Below, one piece after another: positions 1 through 7,911 of a stretch of DNA of 25,792 bases. The DNA comes from an uncultured Collinsella sp. (GTDB lineage: Bacteria; Actinomycetota; Coriobacteriia; Coriobacteriales; Coriobacteriaceae): NCBI GenBank assembly GCA_902490325.1, contig CABUDJ010000025.1, positions 1 to 25,792 of the forward strand. Direction: 5' to 3'. The position numbers were made by a program, and so were the translations under genes. Each line of letters opens with the position of its first letter. Within the stretch, counting starts at the first letter, position 1. The notes under the pieces are model-generated. The model did no database searches and was not told the origin of the DNA. It saw only the letters and a list, made by a program, of their open reading frames with translations.

Positions 1-200
1 GTGCCCGCTTCCCCCGAGAACAATTATCAGTGCAGGTAGACGGCTTGCCGATTTTCGGTAAAACCAGGCATGGTCGACCCATACGGTTCAAACGTAGTAG
101 ATAGGTCATTTTCGTGGCGCGGCCCCAAAACAGTCTTTTAGGACGGGTGGTATCCTTGGTAGCTCTGTGCTGCAAACGCACCTCAAACGCAAGGAGTCCC
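1..200. other. Leader region upstream of tex, no assigned gene
   Basis: No recognisable gene is complete here. The minus strand is open from an ATG at about 111 to the left edge (37 codons, beginning MTYLLRLNRMGRP), but there is no convincing ribosome site and 37 open codons are not significant in GC-rich DNA. A GTG at 114 would extend tex upstream by 29 residues; I reject it because a strong AAGGAG sits just before the ATG at 201. The stretch presumably holds the tex promoter, but I see no clear -35/-10 pair. Confidence 0.3.
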
Positions 201-2348
201 ATGGATCTTATCGCCCAGCTCGCCCACGAGCTCAACCTTAAGGCTGACAACATCGAGGCGGCCGTCAAGCTCATCGACGAGGGCAACACCATCCCCTTTA
301 TCTCGCGCTACCGCAAGGAAGCCACGGGCGGCATGGACGACGTCGCCCTGCGCGCACTCGACGAGCGCCTGTCCTACCTGCGCAATCTTGAACAGCGCAA
401 AGAGGACGTCATTCTACTCATCGACGCCCAGGGCAAACTCACGCCCGAGCTCGAGCAGCAGATTCGCGAGGCCACGCAGCTCCAGCGTGTCGAGGACCTC
501 TACAAGCCCTACCGCAAAAAGCGCATGACCCGCGCGCAGAAGGCCCGCGAGGCAGGCCTGGAGCCGCTTGCCAACATGATCATCATGCAGGCTTCCGCCA
601 AGGGCAGCGCACTCGACGCCGCCGCGGCATACGTCAACGAGGAAGCCGGCTTCGACACGCCCGAGAAGGCGCTCGCCGGCGCCGCCGACATCGTTGCCGA
701 GACGGTGGCCGAAGACCCTGAGAACGTCGCCGACCTGCGCGCCTTTACGCAAAACACCGCCGATATCGTCGTCGAGGCTACCGACCCCGCCGAAAAGACC
801 CCCTATGAGCCGTACTACAGCTATGATGAGCCACTGCGCCGTATACCCAACCACCGCGTGCTGGCTATCGACCGCGGTGAACGCGAGGGCAAGCTCCGCG
901 TGCGCGTAAACGTCGACGGCGCTGCCGCCACGGCACGCCTCGGCAGCCGTTGGCCCCGCCGTCAGGGCGTGTTTGCTCCCATCTTCGATGCCGCCATCGC
1001 CGACGGCTACAAGCGCCTCATGGCCCCCTCGCTGGAGCGCGAGGCCCGCGCCAAACTCACCGTTCGCGCCCAGACCGAAGCCATCAACGTCTTTGCCAAG
1101 AATCTCGAGGGCCTGCTCTCGGCACGCCCCGTGCGCGGCGCCCGCGTGCTCGCGCTCGATCCGGGCTACCGCACCGGCTGCAAGGTCGCCGTCATGGACG
1201 AAACCGGCAAGCTGCTCGACCACGGCGTGGTCTATCCCACCAAGCCGCGCCACGACGTCGCCGGCACCAAGCGCGAGCTCGCCCGCCTCGTCAAGAAGGA
1301 CGGCGTCAACACCATCGTCATCGGCAACGGCACCGCCAGCCGCGAGACCGAGGAAGTCGTCTCGGAGTTCATCGCCGAGCAGGCGCCTGGGCTGCGATAC
1401 ACCATCGTCAACGAGGCCGGCGCGTCGGTGTACTCCGCCTCCGAGCTCGCCAGCCAGGAATACCCCGACCTGGACGTCACCGTGCGCGGCGCCATGAGCC
1501 TGGGCCGCCGCCTGCAGGACCCGTTGGCAGAGCTCGTCAAGATTCCGCCCCAGTCCATCGGCGTGGGCCAGTACCAGCACGACCTTGACCAGGCTGAGCT
1601 CTCGCGCACCCTGGGCCACGTGGTGGAGGACGTCGTCAACCGCGTGGGTGTCGACGTCAACACTGCGAGTGCGAGCCTGCTGGGATACGTATCGGGCATC
1701 ACGCCGAGCGTGGCCAAGAACATCGTGGCCTACCGCGAGGAAAACGGTGCCTTCACCGATCGCCGCCAGCTCAAGAAGGTCCCCAAGCTGGGACCCAAGG
1801 CATATCTCAACGCTGCAGGCTTTTTGCGAATTAGCGGCGGTAAGAACCCGCTCGACGCAACGAGCGTCCACCCCGAAAGCTACGAGGTGGCCACGTCCGT
1901 CTTGGAACGCGCCGGCGTTAAAGCAAGCGAGCTCAGCCGCGGCGGCGTGCCCGACATCGAGCGCCGCCTGGGCAGCATCTCGGCGCTGGCAAGCGACCTG
2001 GACTGCGGCACCCTCACGCTCATCGACATTGTCAACGAGCTCAAGAAGCCCGGTCGCGACCCGCGCGACGACGCGCCCGAGGTGGTCTTTAGCCGCTCGG
2101 CACTTTCCATCGACGACCTAGAGCCCGGCATGGAGCTCAAGGGCACGGTGCGCAACGTTGTGGACTTTGGCGCCTTCGTCGACGTGGGCGTGCACCAGGA
2201 CGGCCTCGTGCACATCTCCAAGCTGGCCAACCGCTTCGTCAAGCACCCGAGCGACGTGGTGCGCGTCGGCGACACGGTAAAGGTGTGGGTGGAAAAGGTC
2301 GATCGCGACCGCAAGAAGATCTCGCTCACCATGGTGCAGGGGAAGTAG
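201..2348 (+). CDS. tex: Tex-family S1 RNA-binding transcription accessory protein
   Basis: Cytoplasmic nucleic-acid-binding protein of the Tex family, known for roles in transcription and in tolerance of toxic gene expression. The product is 715 aa, a little shorter than typical Tex. In order, the sequence shows an N-terminal helical Tex domain (MDLIAQLAHELNLK, then the hallmark FISRYRKEATGG), a YqgF/RNase H-like fold near residue 314 (LALDPGYRTGCKVAV), tandem helix-hairpin-helix motifs near residues 490-543 (GITPSVAKNIVAYRE, VPKLGPKAYLNAAGF), and a C-terminal S1 domain from about residue 642 (GTVRNVVDFGAFVDVG, GLVHISKLANRFV). The start at 201 is chosen because AAGGAG ends five bases before the ATG. 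It appears monocistronic; the next gene lies on the other strand. No T-rich terminator follows directly. Confidence 0.96.
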   Translation: MDLIAQLAHELNLKADNIEAAVKLIDEGNTIPFISRYRKEATGGMDDVALRALDERLSYLRNLEQRKEDVILLIDAQGKLTPELEQQIREATQLQRVEDLYKPYRKKRMTRAQKAREAGLEPLANMIIMQASAKGSALDAAAAYVNEEAGFDTPEKALAGAADIVAETVAEDPENVADLRAFTQNTADIVVEATDPAEKTPYEPYYSYDEPLRRIPNHRVLAIDRGEREGKLRVRVNVDGAAATARLGSRWPRRQGVFAPIFDAAIADGYKRLMAPSLEREARAKLTVRAQTEAINVFAKNLEGLLSARPVRGARVLALDPGYRTGCKVAVMDETGKLLDHGVVYPTKPRHDVAGTKRELARLVKKDGVNTIVIGNGTASRETEEVVSEFIAEQAPGLRYTIVNEAGASVYSASELASQEYPDLDVTVRGAMSLGRRLQDPLAELVKIPPQSIGVGQYQHDLDQAELSRTLGHVVEDVVNRVGVDVNTASASLLGYVSGITPSVAKNIVAYREENGAFTDRRQLKKVPKLGPKAYLNAAGFLRISGGKNPLDATSVHPESYEVATSVLERAGVKASELSRGGVPDIERRLGSISALASDLDCGTLTLIDIVNELKKPGRDPRDDAPEVVFSRSALSIDDLEPGMELKGTVRNVVDFGAFVDVGVHQDGLVHISKLANRFVKHPSDVVRVGDTVKVWVEKVDRDRKKISLTMVQGK

Positions 2349-2358
2349 ACCACCTAAA

Positions 2359-2574
2359 GCAAGGGTACCCCCTACAGCGGCGTGCAAAATCGCGAGTATT
2401 CTGCAATTTCTGCCGCTCCGAACGCCCCTCAGAGGCAATATAGTCAAAAACAGCCCCCGTTTTAGCATCATCAGAGCCAAAACGGGGGCTGTTCCGTGCT
2501 TTATCTAGCTGGTAAAAGCCTTTACCTTGCTGAATACTCTCAATTTTGCACGGCGCAGGCGGGGGTACCTTTGC
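2359..2574. repeat. Imperfect 48-nt inverted repeat around a terminator
   Basis: The arms at 2359-2406 and 2527-2574 are inverted copies of each other, matching at about 40 of 48 positions. Shared blocks are GGTACCCCC, CGTGCAAAAT and GAGTATTC. The 120 bp between them contain the hairpin at 2449-2493. The whole resembles a small non-coding mobile element (MITE-like) or a large structured 3' region. No coding function is visible, and no clear target duplication flanks the arms. Confidence 0.6.
2446..2493 (-). terminator. Intrinsic terminator, best on the minus strand
   Basis: A perfect 15-bp stem pairs AACAGCCCCCGTTTT (2449-2463) with AAAACGGGGGCTGTT (2479-2493) around a 15-nt loop. Read on the minus strand, the stem runs into five T (2446-2450), so it suits transcripts from the aldolase gene. 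On the plus strand no T tract follows, but the hairpin may still slow tex transcripts. Confidence 0.7.
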
Positions 2575-2576
2575 CC

Positions 2577-2595
2577 ACGGCAGGATATGGAAACC
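2577..2595. repeat. Displaced 19-bp copy of the aldolase gene 3' end
   Basis: The 19 bases ACGGCAGGATATGGAAACC recur exactly at 2733-2751, where they encode the last residues (GFHILP) of the aldolase. The 137 bp between the copies hold the palindrome at 2629-2700. This could be a target duplication made by insertion of a small element, or a recombination remnant. Confidence 0.75.
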
Positions 2596-2628
2596 AATCA
2601 CCAACCTACTGGCAAGTTCGTGTCGGCA

Positions 2629-2700
2629 GCCCCGGCCTTTCCTTTGCCTGGCGCGACCCTCGCGAAGCGCGTGAGCGATAGGGAAAGGAAAGGCCGGGGC
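2629..2700. repeat. 72-nt palindromic extragenic element
   Basis: A perfect 17-bp stem pairs GCCCCGGCCTTTCCTTT (2629-2645) with its complement at 2684-2700. The 38-nt middle can itself fold through its CGCG-rich bases. Short flanking inverted bases (ACTGGC at 2608, GCCAGT at 2718) widen the symmetry. No T run follows on either strand, so it does not look like an ordinary terminator. Confidence 0.7.
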
Positions 2701-2730
2701 GAACAACCCTCGGAGCAGCCAGTGCTCACG

Positions 2731-3435
2731 TTACGGCAGGATATGGAAACCGAGTGCCGCGATATCTTTGGCAAAGCCGCGCACGGTGTCGAGCGAGACC
2801 TCGTACGGGTCGCGGCCGATGTTCTTGCGCTTGGCCAGGATGCTGTTGGGCACCGTGATGATTTGGCAACCGCAGGCTTCGGCCTGGTAGATGTTGATGA
2901 GCTCGCGTGTGGACGCCCACAGGACCTCGCAGTTGGGCTTGGCGGCGGCCTTCTTGACCGACTCCGTCATAAACGGAATGGGATCGACGCCGGTATCGGC
3001 GATACGGCCGGCAAAGAGCGAGATGATTGACGGCGTCTCGGCGTCAACGGCCTCGACCATCTCGTCGACCTGCTCGGGCGTAAAGATGGTGGTGACGTTG
3101 ACCTTGATGCCGTCGGCCGAAAGCCTGCGGACCAGCTCGGCGGTGGACTCGCCCTTGGTGGTCACGCATGGAATCTTGACGTAGACGTTCTCGGCCCAGG
3201 TAGCGATCTCGCGAGCCTCGACCTCCATGGTCTCGACGTCGTCGGCAAAGACCTCAAACGAGACGGACACATCGGTAATGTGGGTCAAGACCTCCTTGGC
3301 AAACGCGCGATAATCCGTCACGCCGCCCTTCTTCATAAGGGACGGGTTGGTCGTGAAACCCTGAACGTTGCCGTTCTCGTACATGTCGAGCATGCCTTCG
3401 AGGTTTGCACCGTCAGCGAACACCTTGATTGCCAT
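2731..3435 (-). CDS. Transaldolase / fructose-6-phosphate aldolase family protein
   Basis: Class I aldolase of the small transaldolase (TalC/FSA) type. The family makes or transfers three-carbon units through a lysine Schiff base in cytosolic sugar-phosphate metabolism. The product is 234 aa, slightly longer than the 214-220 aa usual for FSA. Visible family features are the N-terminal VFADGANLEGM strand, GFTTNPSLMKK (the TTNPS signature), the Schiff-base lysine at K87 in VYVKIPC, and ISLFAGRIADTG near the sixth strand. The ATG at 3435 follows AAAGGAA by eight bases; a reading frame eight codons longer has no ribosome site. It is a single gene with the HAD gene upstream on the same strand about 190 bp away. 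The last 19 coding bases are repeated downstream. Whether it acts as F6P aldolase or as true transaldolase cannot be decided from sequence. Confidence 0.9.
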   Translation of the reverse strand: MAIKVFADGANLEGMLDMYENGNVQGFTTNPSLMKKGGVTDYRAFAKEVLTHITDVSVSFEVFADDVETMEVEAREIATWAENVYVKIPCVTTKGESTAELVRRLSADGIKVNVTTIFTPEQVDEMVEAVDAETPSIISLFAGRIADTGVDPIPFMTESVKKAAAKPNCEVLWASTRELINIYQAEACGCQIITVPNSILAKRKNIGRDPYEVSLDTVRGFAKDIAALGFHILP

Positions 3436-3540
3436 CTGCCTGATTCCTTTCGTTAGCATACGGCCGATAAACTGCTAAACACTTTACCTACGTTTATCAA
3501 GGCGTGAACTGCGGTTTTTTATCTTCTCGGCGAACGGTAT

Positions 3541-3556
3541 AAACACCTCAGTGTTT
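3541..3556 (-). terminator. Small hairpin downstream of the HAD gene
   Basis: AAACAC and GTGTTT form a 6-bp stem with a 4-nt loop in the gap between the HAD phosphatase and the aldolase. A wider pairing of CTGCG with CGCAG (around 3509 and 3595) encloses it. No long T run follows at once, so terminator function is only plausible. Confidence 0.3.
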
Positions 3557-3628
3557 GGATTGATAAATCGATTGAGCATGCAAAAGCAAAGAGTCGCAGT
3601 TTGAGCAAACGTCAGAACGCGGGATTCA

Positions 3629-4456
3629 TTAGATGAGGCCGAAATGCTGCATCGCTGTGACGGTGCCGTCGTGTGCGACATCGTCGGTCACGTAGTCGGC
3701 GACCGCCTTGACCTCGGGCATGGCGTTGCCCATGGCGACGGCTGTCTCGACGGCAGCGAGCATGCCCAGGTCGTTGCCCGAATCACCAAAGCCAAAGGTG
3801 CGCGCATTTCCCTCGCGGCCCAGATACGCCAGTGCTCGCGCCACGCCCACGCCTTTGTCAATGCCCTTGGGGCTCAGCTCGCGATTCTGACCACCGGTAT
3901 TGCACAGCTCAAACTCGCGATTGATAAAGCCGTCATCGTTGGCTACGCGAGCCAAACTGGGCGCAGTGAGGCCTACCTTGCCCACGCGCAGACTGCCGTC
4001 GACGCGCATCTCCTCGGTGCTGTGCGCCACAGAAGTGCCGATCAGAGACGACTGCTCAACACCCGCGGGTTCCAGGGCAAAAGTAGCCACGTTGGTCTCG
4101 AAAAAGGCCTCAATCCCTGCCGCGGCCATACGGCGTGCAAGCTCCTCGATAACGTCCTCGCCAAAGCAGTCCTCGTGTACCACGCGTCCCTCGACCTCGA
4201 GCGTGGCGCCTGCCATGGCAACGATGCCCGCGGGATCGAGCGCACGCAAGCTGTCCGCGATGAGCCACAGGGGACGACCCGTGCAGATAAATGCCTGGTG
4301 TCCCGCGTCGCGCAGACGATGAAACGCCTCGACGACCGTCTGCGAGGGGTGAACCGCCGAAAAGTCCTTGTCGGTCATGTTGTCGGGATCGAACGACGTC
4401 AGCGTGCCGTCCACGTCAAAAAAGAGCACGGCGGAATCGGGGCACGCATCAATCAT
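3629..4456 (-). CDS. Cof-type HAD-superfamily phosphatase
   Basis: Cytosolic haloacid dehalogenase-fold hydrolase, 275 aa, probably a sugar-phosphate or nucleotide phosphatase. Motif I is FFDVDGTLTSF with the nucleophile D14 and acid D16. Motif II is FICTGRP, motif III lies near the lysine of SPKGIDKGVGV, and motif IV is FGFGDSGNDLGML, which binds magnesium. The long segment between motifs II and III matches a C2 cap as in the Cof/YbiV group. The start at 4456 has AAAGGAA six bases upstream. It is divergent from rlmKL with a 75-bp shared promoter gap. The substrate cannot be read from the sequence; Cof-type enzymes are promiscuous. Confidence 0.9.
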   Translation of the reverse strand: MIDACPDSAVLFFDVDGTLTSFDPDNMTDKDFSAVHPSQTVVEAFHRLRDAGHQAFICTGRPLWLIADSLRALDPAGIVAMAGATLEVEGRVVHEDCFGEDVIEELARRMAAAGIEAFFETNVATFALEPAGVEQSSLIGTSVAHSTEEMRVDGSLRVGKVGLTAPSLARVANDDGFINREFELCNTGGQNRELSPKGIDKGVGVARALAYLGREGNARTFGFGDSGNDLGMLAAVETAVAMGNAMPEVKAVADYVTDDVAHDGTVTAMQHFGLI

Positions 4457-4498
4457 ATGGGTTCCTTTCGGGGGCGAGAGTAAACGAAGTATCCATCA

Positions 4499-4504
4499 TA
4501 TAAT
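4499..4504 (+). promoter_or_regulatory. Likely -10 box for rlmKL
   Basis: TATAAT is perfect and lies 28 bases before the rlmKL start codon, followed by a GAGAGG ribosome site. No good -35 is seen at 16-18 bp. On the minus strand the same gap holds TATGAT/GATACT, so the divergent HAD promoter may overlap it. Confidence 0.5.
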
Positions 4505-4531
4505 GGAGCGACGCAACCAGAGAGGTCACCC

Positions 4532-7099
4532 ATGGAATTTTACGCAAGCTGCCCCGAGGGCTTTGAGTCCGCACTCGCCGATGAGCTTAAACGCCTCGGA
4601 CTTTCGCATGTCCGCCGCCTGAAAGGCCGCGCTACATTTGAGGGCGAGCTCGAAGAAGGCTACCGCGCCTGTCTGTGGTCGCGCCTGGCGAGCCGCGTGT
4701 TCGTGGTACTCGGGCGCTTTGAGGCGCAGGATGCCGATGGGCTGTACGACGGCGTTTACGACATCGCTTGGGAGACCATCATCCGCCCCGGCGCCACCAT
4801 CGCCATTACCGCCCGCGGCGTGACCGAGCAGCTGCGCAACACGCGCTTCTCGGCCCTGCGCGCCAAGGACGCGCTGTGCGACCGTCTGGCCGAGACCACA
4901 GGACGTCGCGCCGATGTCGACGCCGCCGATCCCGACGTTCACCTGCTGCTTTCGCTGCGTCAGCGCCGCGCGAGCATAAGCCTGGACCTTTCGGGCGACC
5001 CGCTGTTCAAGCGCCTGCCGCCCGCCGCGACCCGCGCCGGCGAGGGCACTCACGTGCTGCGCCCCGACTACGCCGCCCTGGTGCTGGCGCAGGCCGGCTG
5101 GACCGCACTGTGCGAGCGCGAGTTGACGGTCGACGATTACGAGGACGAAGCCCTTCCTACGCTGATCGACGCCTCGTGCGCCGGCGGCGGTCTGTTGTTG
5201 GAGGCCGTGAATATTCTGACCGACCGCGCCCCGGGCGCCGCACGCGAGCGCTGGGGCTTTGAGGGCTGGCAGCTGCACGACGCCGCTCTGTGGGAGCAGT
5301 TGCTTGCCGAGGCACGCGAGCGCGAGGCGGCAGCACGCGAGCGCCAGGCACGCATCGTGGCCGTGGATGTTGACCCCGCCGCCCGCAAGACCGCTGAGCG
5401 CATGGTCAAGTGCGCCGGCTACAAGCGCTTTGTCGATTTTTGCGCCGCCAAGTCCGCAACCGTACTGGACCACGCGGGCGCCGTCGCCGGTGCCGCCGTG
5501 GTCGCAGACACCACCGAGACCCCGCTTTCGCTCATGCATGACGCCATGACGCTGGTCGGTGAGCTGCGCCGCGCGCCCGAGCTTGCCGCGGCGCCGGTCG
5601 CCGCGCTCACCCGCGACGGATTGCTGGCCCGCGCGCTCCACGCCGAGCCCGAGCGTTCGATCGCCGTCATGCCCAATAACGAGGAGGCGACCGTCGAAGC
5701 CTGGCCTTCGCTCGACCACGCCGCCGCGGCGTTTGAGGCTTCGACCAGTGCGGATGCCGAGGCCGAGGTTGCGGATGCCAACGAAGTCAACGACAAAGCC
5801 GCCGACACCCCCGTGCCCGAGCCTGCCACCACGCTCGACCTGGGCGACGGCAAGCCGCTGCCCGTGCTCATCCCCGAGTCTGAGCAGTTCGCCAACCGCT
5901 TGCGCAAGAACGCCCGCCTGCGTCGCAAGTGGGCCAAGCGCGAGGGCGTGAGCTGCTACCGCGTCTACGATGCCGACCTACCCGATTACTCCGCCGCCAT
6001 CGATCTGTACGAGGGCTGCCCGCAGACGCCGGGCCGCTGGCTCGTCATCGCCGAATACGCCGCGCCCAAGACCATCGACCCCGCGCTGGCCCAGGCCCGC
6101 ATGCTCGACATTCTGGCCATCGCGCCGCGTATCCTGGACGTGCCGGCCGAACATGTGCACGCCAAGGCCCGCATGCGTTCGCGCGGCGGCTCGCAGTACG
6201 GCAAGCAGGGCGCCGGTAAGGGCGCATCAGGCGAGCGCGCCAACATCGCACGCCGTCGCCTCCCGCTCATCGAAGAGGGCGGGCTCACCTTTGCCGTCAA
6301 CTTTGACGACTACCTGGATGTGGGTATCTTCCTGGATCACCGCGTCACCCGCAACCTGGTGCGCGAGCACGCCAAGCAGGCGCGCCGCTTCCTCAACCTG
6401 TTCGCCTATACCGGCACCGCCACCTGCTATGCGGCAGACGGCGGCGTCGAGGAGACCGTGACGGTCGACCTTTCCAACACCTATCTGGACTGGGCCGAGC
6501 GCAATATGCGTCAGAACGGCTTTGTGGGACCGCAGCATCACTTTGTGCGCGACGACGTGCTCGCCTGGATTCGCGACCAGCGTCAGACGCGCAACCGCTG
6601 GGACCTGATCTTTGTCGACCCGCCCACGTTTTCGAACTCGTCTAAGATGGGCCGCCGCACCTGGGATGTCCAGCGCGACCATGTTGAACTTTTGGCCGGT
6701 GTATCGCGCCTGCTCGCGCAGGGCGGCCATGCCATCTTTAGCTGCAACCTGCGCGGCTTCCGTCCCGAGACGCGCAAGCTCGCACGCGCGGGCGTGGTAT
6801 TGGAGGACATTACGGCGCGGACCATCCCCGAGGACTTCGCGCGCAACCAGAAGGTGCACCACTGCTATATCGTGCGCCGCCTGCCCATCGAGGACGCCAT
6901 GGCCGAGGTCGGCTTTAGCGCCGAGGAGATTGCCGAGCGAACCGAGGAGCTGCGCAACCCCGAGGCGCGCAAGCCTCGTGCAGCAGTGCCCGCGCACGCG
7001 CAGGCCGGCGACCGAGGGCCGCGCGGCGACGGCAAGCCCGCCTGCGCAGGCAAGCCCAAAAAGAAGAAGTTCTACGCCAGCAAGCCCAAGGGCAAATAA
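4532..7099 (+). CDS. rlmL: Fused 23S rRNA methyltransferase RlmK/RlmL, RlmL half degenerate
   Basis: RlmKL in E. coli has an N-terminal THUMP plus RlmL domain (m2G2445) and a C-terminal RlmK domain (m7G2069) acting on 23S rRNA. Here the protein is 855 aa against about 700. Residues 1-170 match the THUMP and FLD region; residues 180-300 hold the start of the RlmL fold, with ATDRAPG-like ILTDRAPG and WGFEGWQ. The SAM loop usually DPMCGSGT is DASCAGGG (213-220), and I find no NPPY catalytic motif: the expected place reads VVADTTETP. Residues 400-450 are a low-complexity acidic linker. The RlmK half (460-790) is intact: FANRLRKN, RLYDADLPEY-like YRVYDADLPDY, LDHR, LFAYTGTA, FVDPPTFSNS. A basic 45-residue tail ends in KPKKKKF. 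I infer active RlmK, inactive RlmL. The ATG follows GAGAGG by six bases. Confidence 0.9.
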   Translation: MEFYASCPEGFESALADELKRLGLSHVRRLKGRATFEGELEEGYRACLWSRLASRVFVVLGRFEAQDADGLYDGVYDIAWETIIRPGATIAITARGVTEQLRNTRFSALRAKDALCDRLAETTGRRADVDAADPDVHLLLSLRQRRASISLDLSGDPLFKRLPPAATRAGEGTHVLRPDYAALVLAQAGWTALCERELTVDDYEDEALPTLIDASCAGGGLLLEAVNILTDRAPGAARERWGFEGWQLHDAALWEQLLAEAREREAAARERQARIVAVDVDPAARKTAERMVKCAGYKRFVDFCAAKSATVLDHAGAVAGAAVVADTTETPLSLMHDAMTLVGELRRAPELAAAPVAALTRDGLLARALHAEPERSIAVMPNNEEATVEAWPSLDHAAAAFEASTSADAEAEVADANEVNDKAADTPVPEPATTLDLGDGKPLPVLIPESEQFANRLRKNARLRRKWAKREGVSCYRVYDADLPDYSAAIDLYEGCPQTPGRWLVIAEYAAPKTIDPALAQARMLDILAIAPRILDVPAEHVHAKARMRSRGGSQYGKQGAGKGASGERANIARRRLPLIEEGGLTFAVNFDDYLDVGIFLDHRVTRNLVREHAKQARRFLNLFAYTGTATCYAADGGVEETVTVDLSNTYLDWAERNMRQNGFVGPQHHFVRDDVLAWIRDQRQTRNRWDLIFVDPPTFSNSSKMGRRTWDVQRDHVELLAGVSRLLAQGGHAIFSCNLRGFRPETRKLARAGVVLEDITARTIPEDFARNQKVHHCYIVRRLPIEDAMAEVGFSAEEIAERTEELRNPEARKPRAAVPAHAQAGDRGPRGDGKPACAGKPKKKKFYASKPKGK

Positions 7100-7102
7100 C
7101 AA

Positions 7103-7169
7103 AGTTGCGGTGGTATACGGACTGTTTTGCCTGGAATTAGGCAAATTTAGACCGTATTTCACCGCAACT
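7103..7169. repeat. 67-nt palindrome between convergent genes
   Basis: AGTTGCGGTG (7103-7112) pairs with CACCGCAACT (7160-7169). Inside, ATACGG pairs with CCGTAT and TTTGCCT with AGGCAAA, so nearly the whole 67 nt folds into one long interrupted hairpin. It begins four bases after the rlmKL stop and lies before the end of kdpE, so it may end transcription from both sides. No T tract is present, so it may instead be a repeated extragenic palindrome. Confidence 0.6.
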
Positions 7170-7193
7170 CATAGTGGGATGGTGGTTGGCAAT

Positions 7194-7907
7194 CTAGCCT
7201 TGGGTGACCAATCGGTAACCGATGCCCACATGCGTTTGGATATAGCGCGGATGCGCGGGGTCGGATTCGATCTTCTTGCGCAGCGTGCCCATAAAGACAC
7301 GTAGGCTCGCCAGGTCGCTCTTGGTTGCCGTGCCCCAAATCTCGTGCAGGATAAACTGGTGCGTCAGCACCTTGTCGGCGTTATGCGCCAGCAGGCACAG
7401 GAGCTTGTACTCGATCGGCGTCAGATGCAGCTCCTCGTCATCCATCGTGGCGATGCCGGCATCAAAATCGATATGCAGCTCACCGGTATCGAACGAGCCC
7501 TCGGAGACAACGCCGCCCGTTTGCGCATACGAAAGGCGCCTGAGCGTCGTGCGAATGCGCGCAAGCAGCTCCTCGACCGAAAACGGCTTGGTCAGGTAGT
7601 CGTCGGCGCCGGCATCGAGCGCGCGAATCTTGTCCGCGTCCTCGCTGCGCGCCGATACCACGATGATCGGCATACCCGACCATGCGCGCACCGACTCCAC
7701 CACCTTGACGCCGTCCATATCGGGCAGGCCCAGATCGAGCAGCACAATGCTCGGTGCCTGCGATGAGGCGGCGGCGATGGCGGCATGGGCAGTCTCAACG
7801 GCCATATGACGCAAGCCGTGCGCCTCGAGCGCGGCAACGATAAGGTTGCGGACGGCGGGATCGTCCTCAACGACCAAGATGAGCGGTTTTACGGCAGAGT
7901 TCGGCAC
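7194..7907 (-). CDS. kdpE: KdpE-like OmpR-family response regulator
   Basis: DNA-binding response regulator, 237 aa, that would be phosphorylated by the kinase encoded just upstream. The receiver domain shows the acidic pair in LVVEDDPAV, the phospho-acceptor D58 in VLLDLGLPDMDG, the switch residue in VVSARSED and the lysine of YLTKPF. A C-terminal winged-helix domain follows, with LTPIEYKLL, HEIWGTAT, VFMGTLRKKIE and THVGIGYRL, close to KdpE. The start is the GTG at 7907: AAGGAG lies six bases before it inside the end of the kinase gene, and only four bases separate the kinase stop from this start, implying translational coupling. An upstream in-frame ATG at 7988 would overlap the kinase by 77 bp and is rejected. 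No kdpFABC is present in the window; the nearest potassium gene is kup. Confidence 0.92.
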   Translation of the reverse strand: MPNSAVKPLILVVEDDPAVRNLIVAALEAHGLRHMAVETAHAAIAAASSQAPSIVLLDLGLPDMDGVKVVESVRAWSGMPIIVVSARSEDADKIRALDAGADDYLTKPFSVEELLARIRTTLRRLSYAQTGGVVSEGSFDTGELHIDFDAGIATMDDEELHLTPIEYKLLCLLAHNADKVLTHQFILHEIWGTATKSDLASLRVFMGTLRKKIESDPAHPRYIQTHVGIGYRLVTQG

Positions 7908-7911
7908 GGCG

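Noticed and set aside
1..111. Truncated minus-strand gene at the left edge
   Set aside because: 37 open codons are not significant in GC-rich DNA, and there is no clear ribosome site; more sequence to the left would decide it.
414..1871. 485-codon open frame on the strand opposite tex
   Set aside because: It lies wholly inside tex, has no family motif, and is explained by GC-rich third positions keeping the antisense frame open.
2326..2706. 126-codon minus-strand frame containing GFHILP
   Set aside because: The match to the aldolase end is limited to the 19-bp duplication; the rest crosses two hairpins and has no protein-like pattern.
3484..3681. 65-codon minus-strand frame overlapping the HAD gene end
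   Set aside because: It overlaps the HAD C-terminus in another frame, has no ribosome site and no recognisable content.
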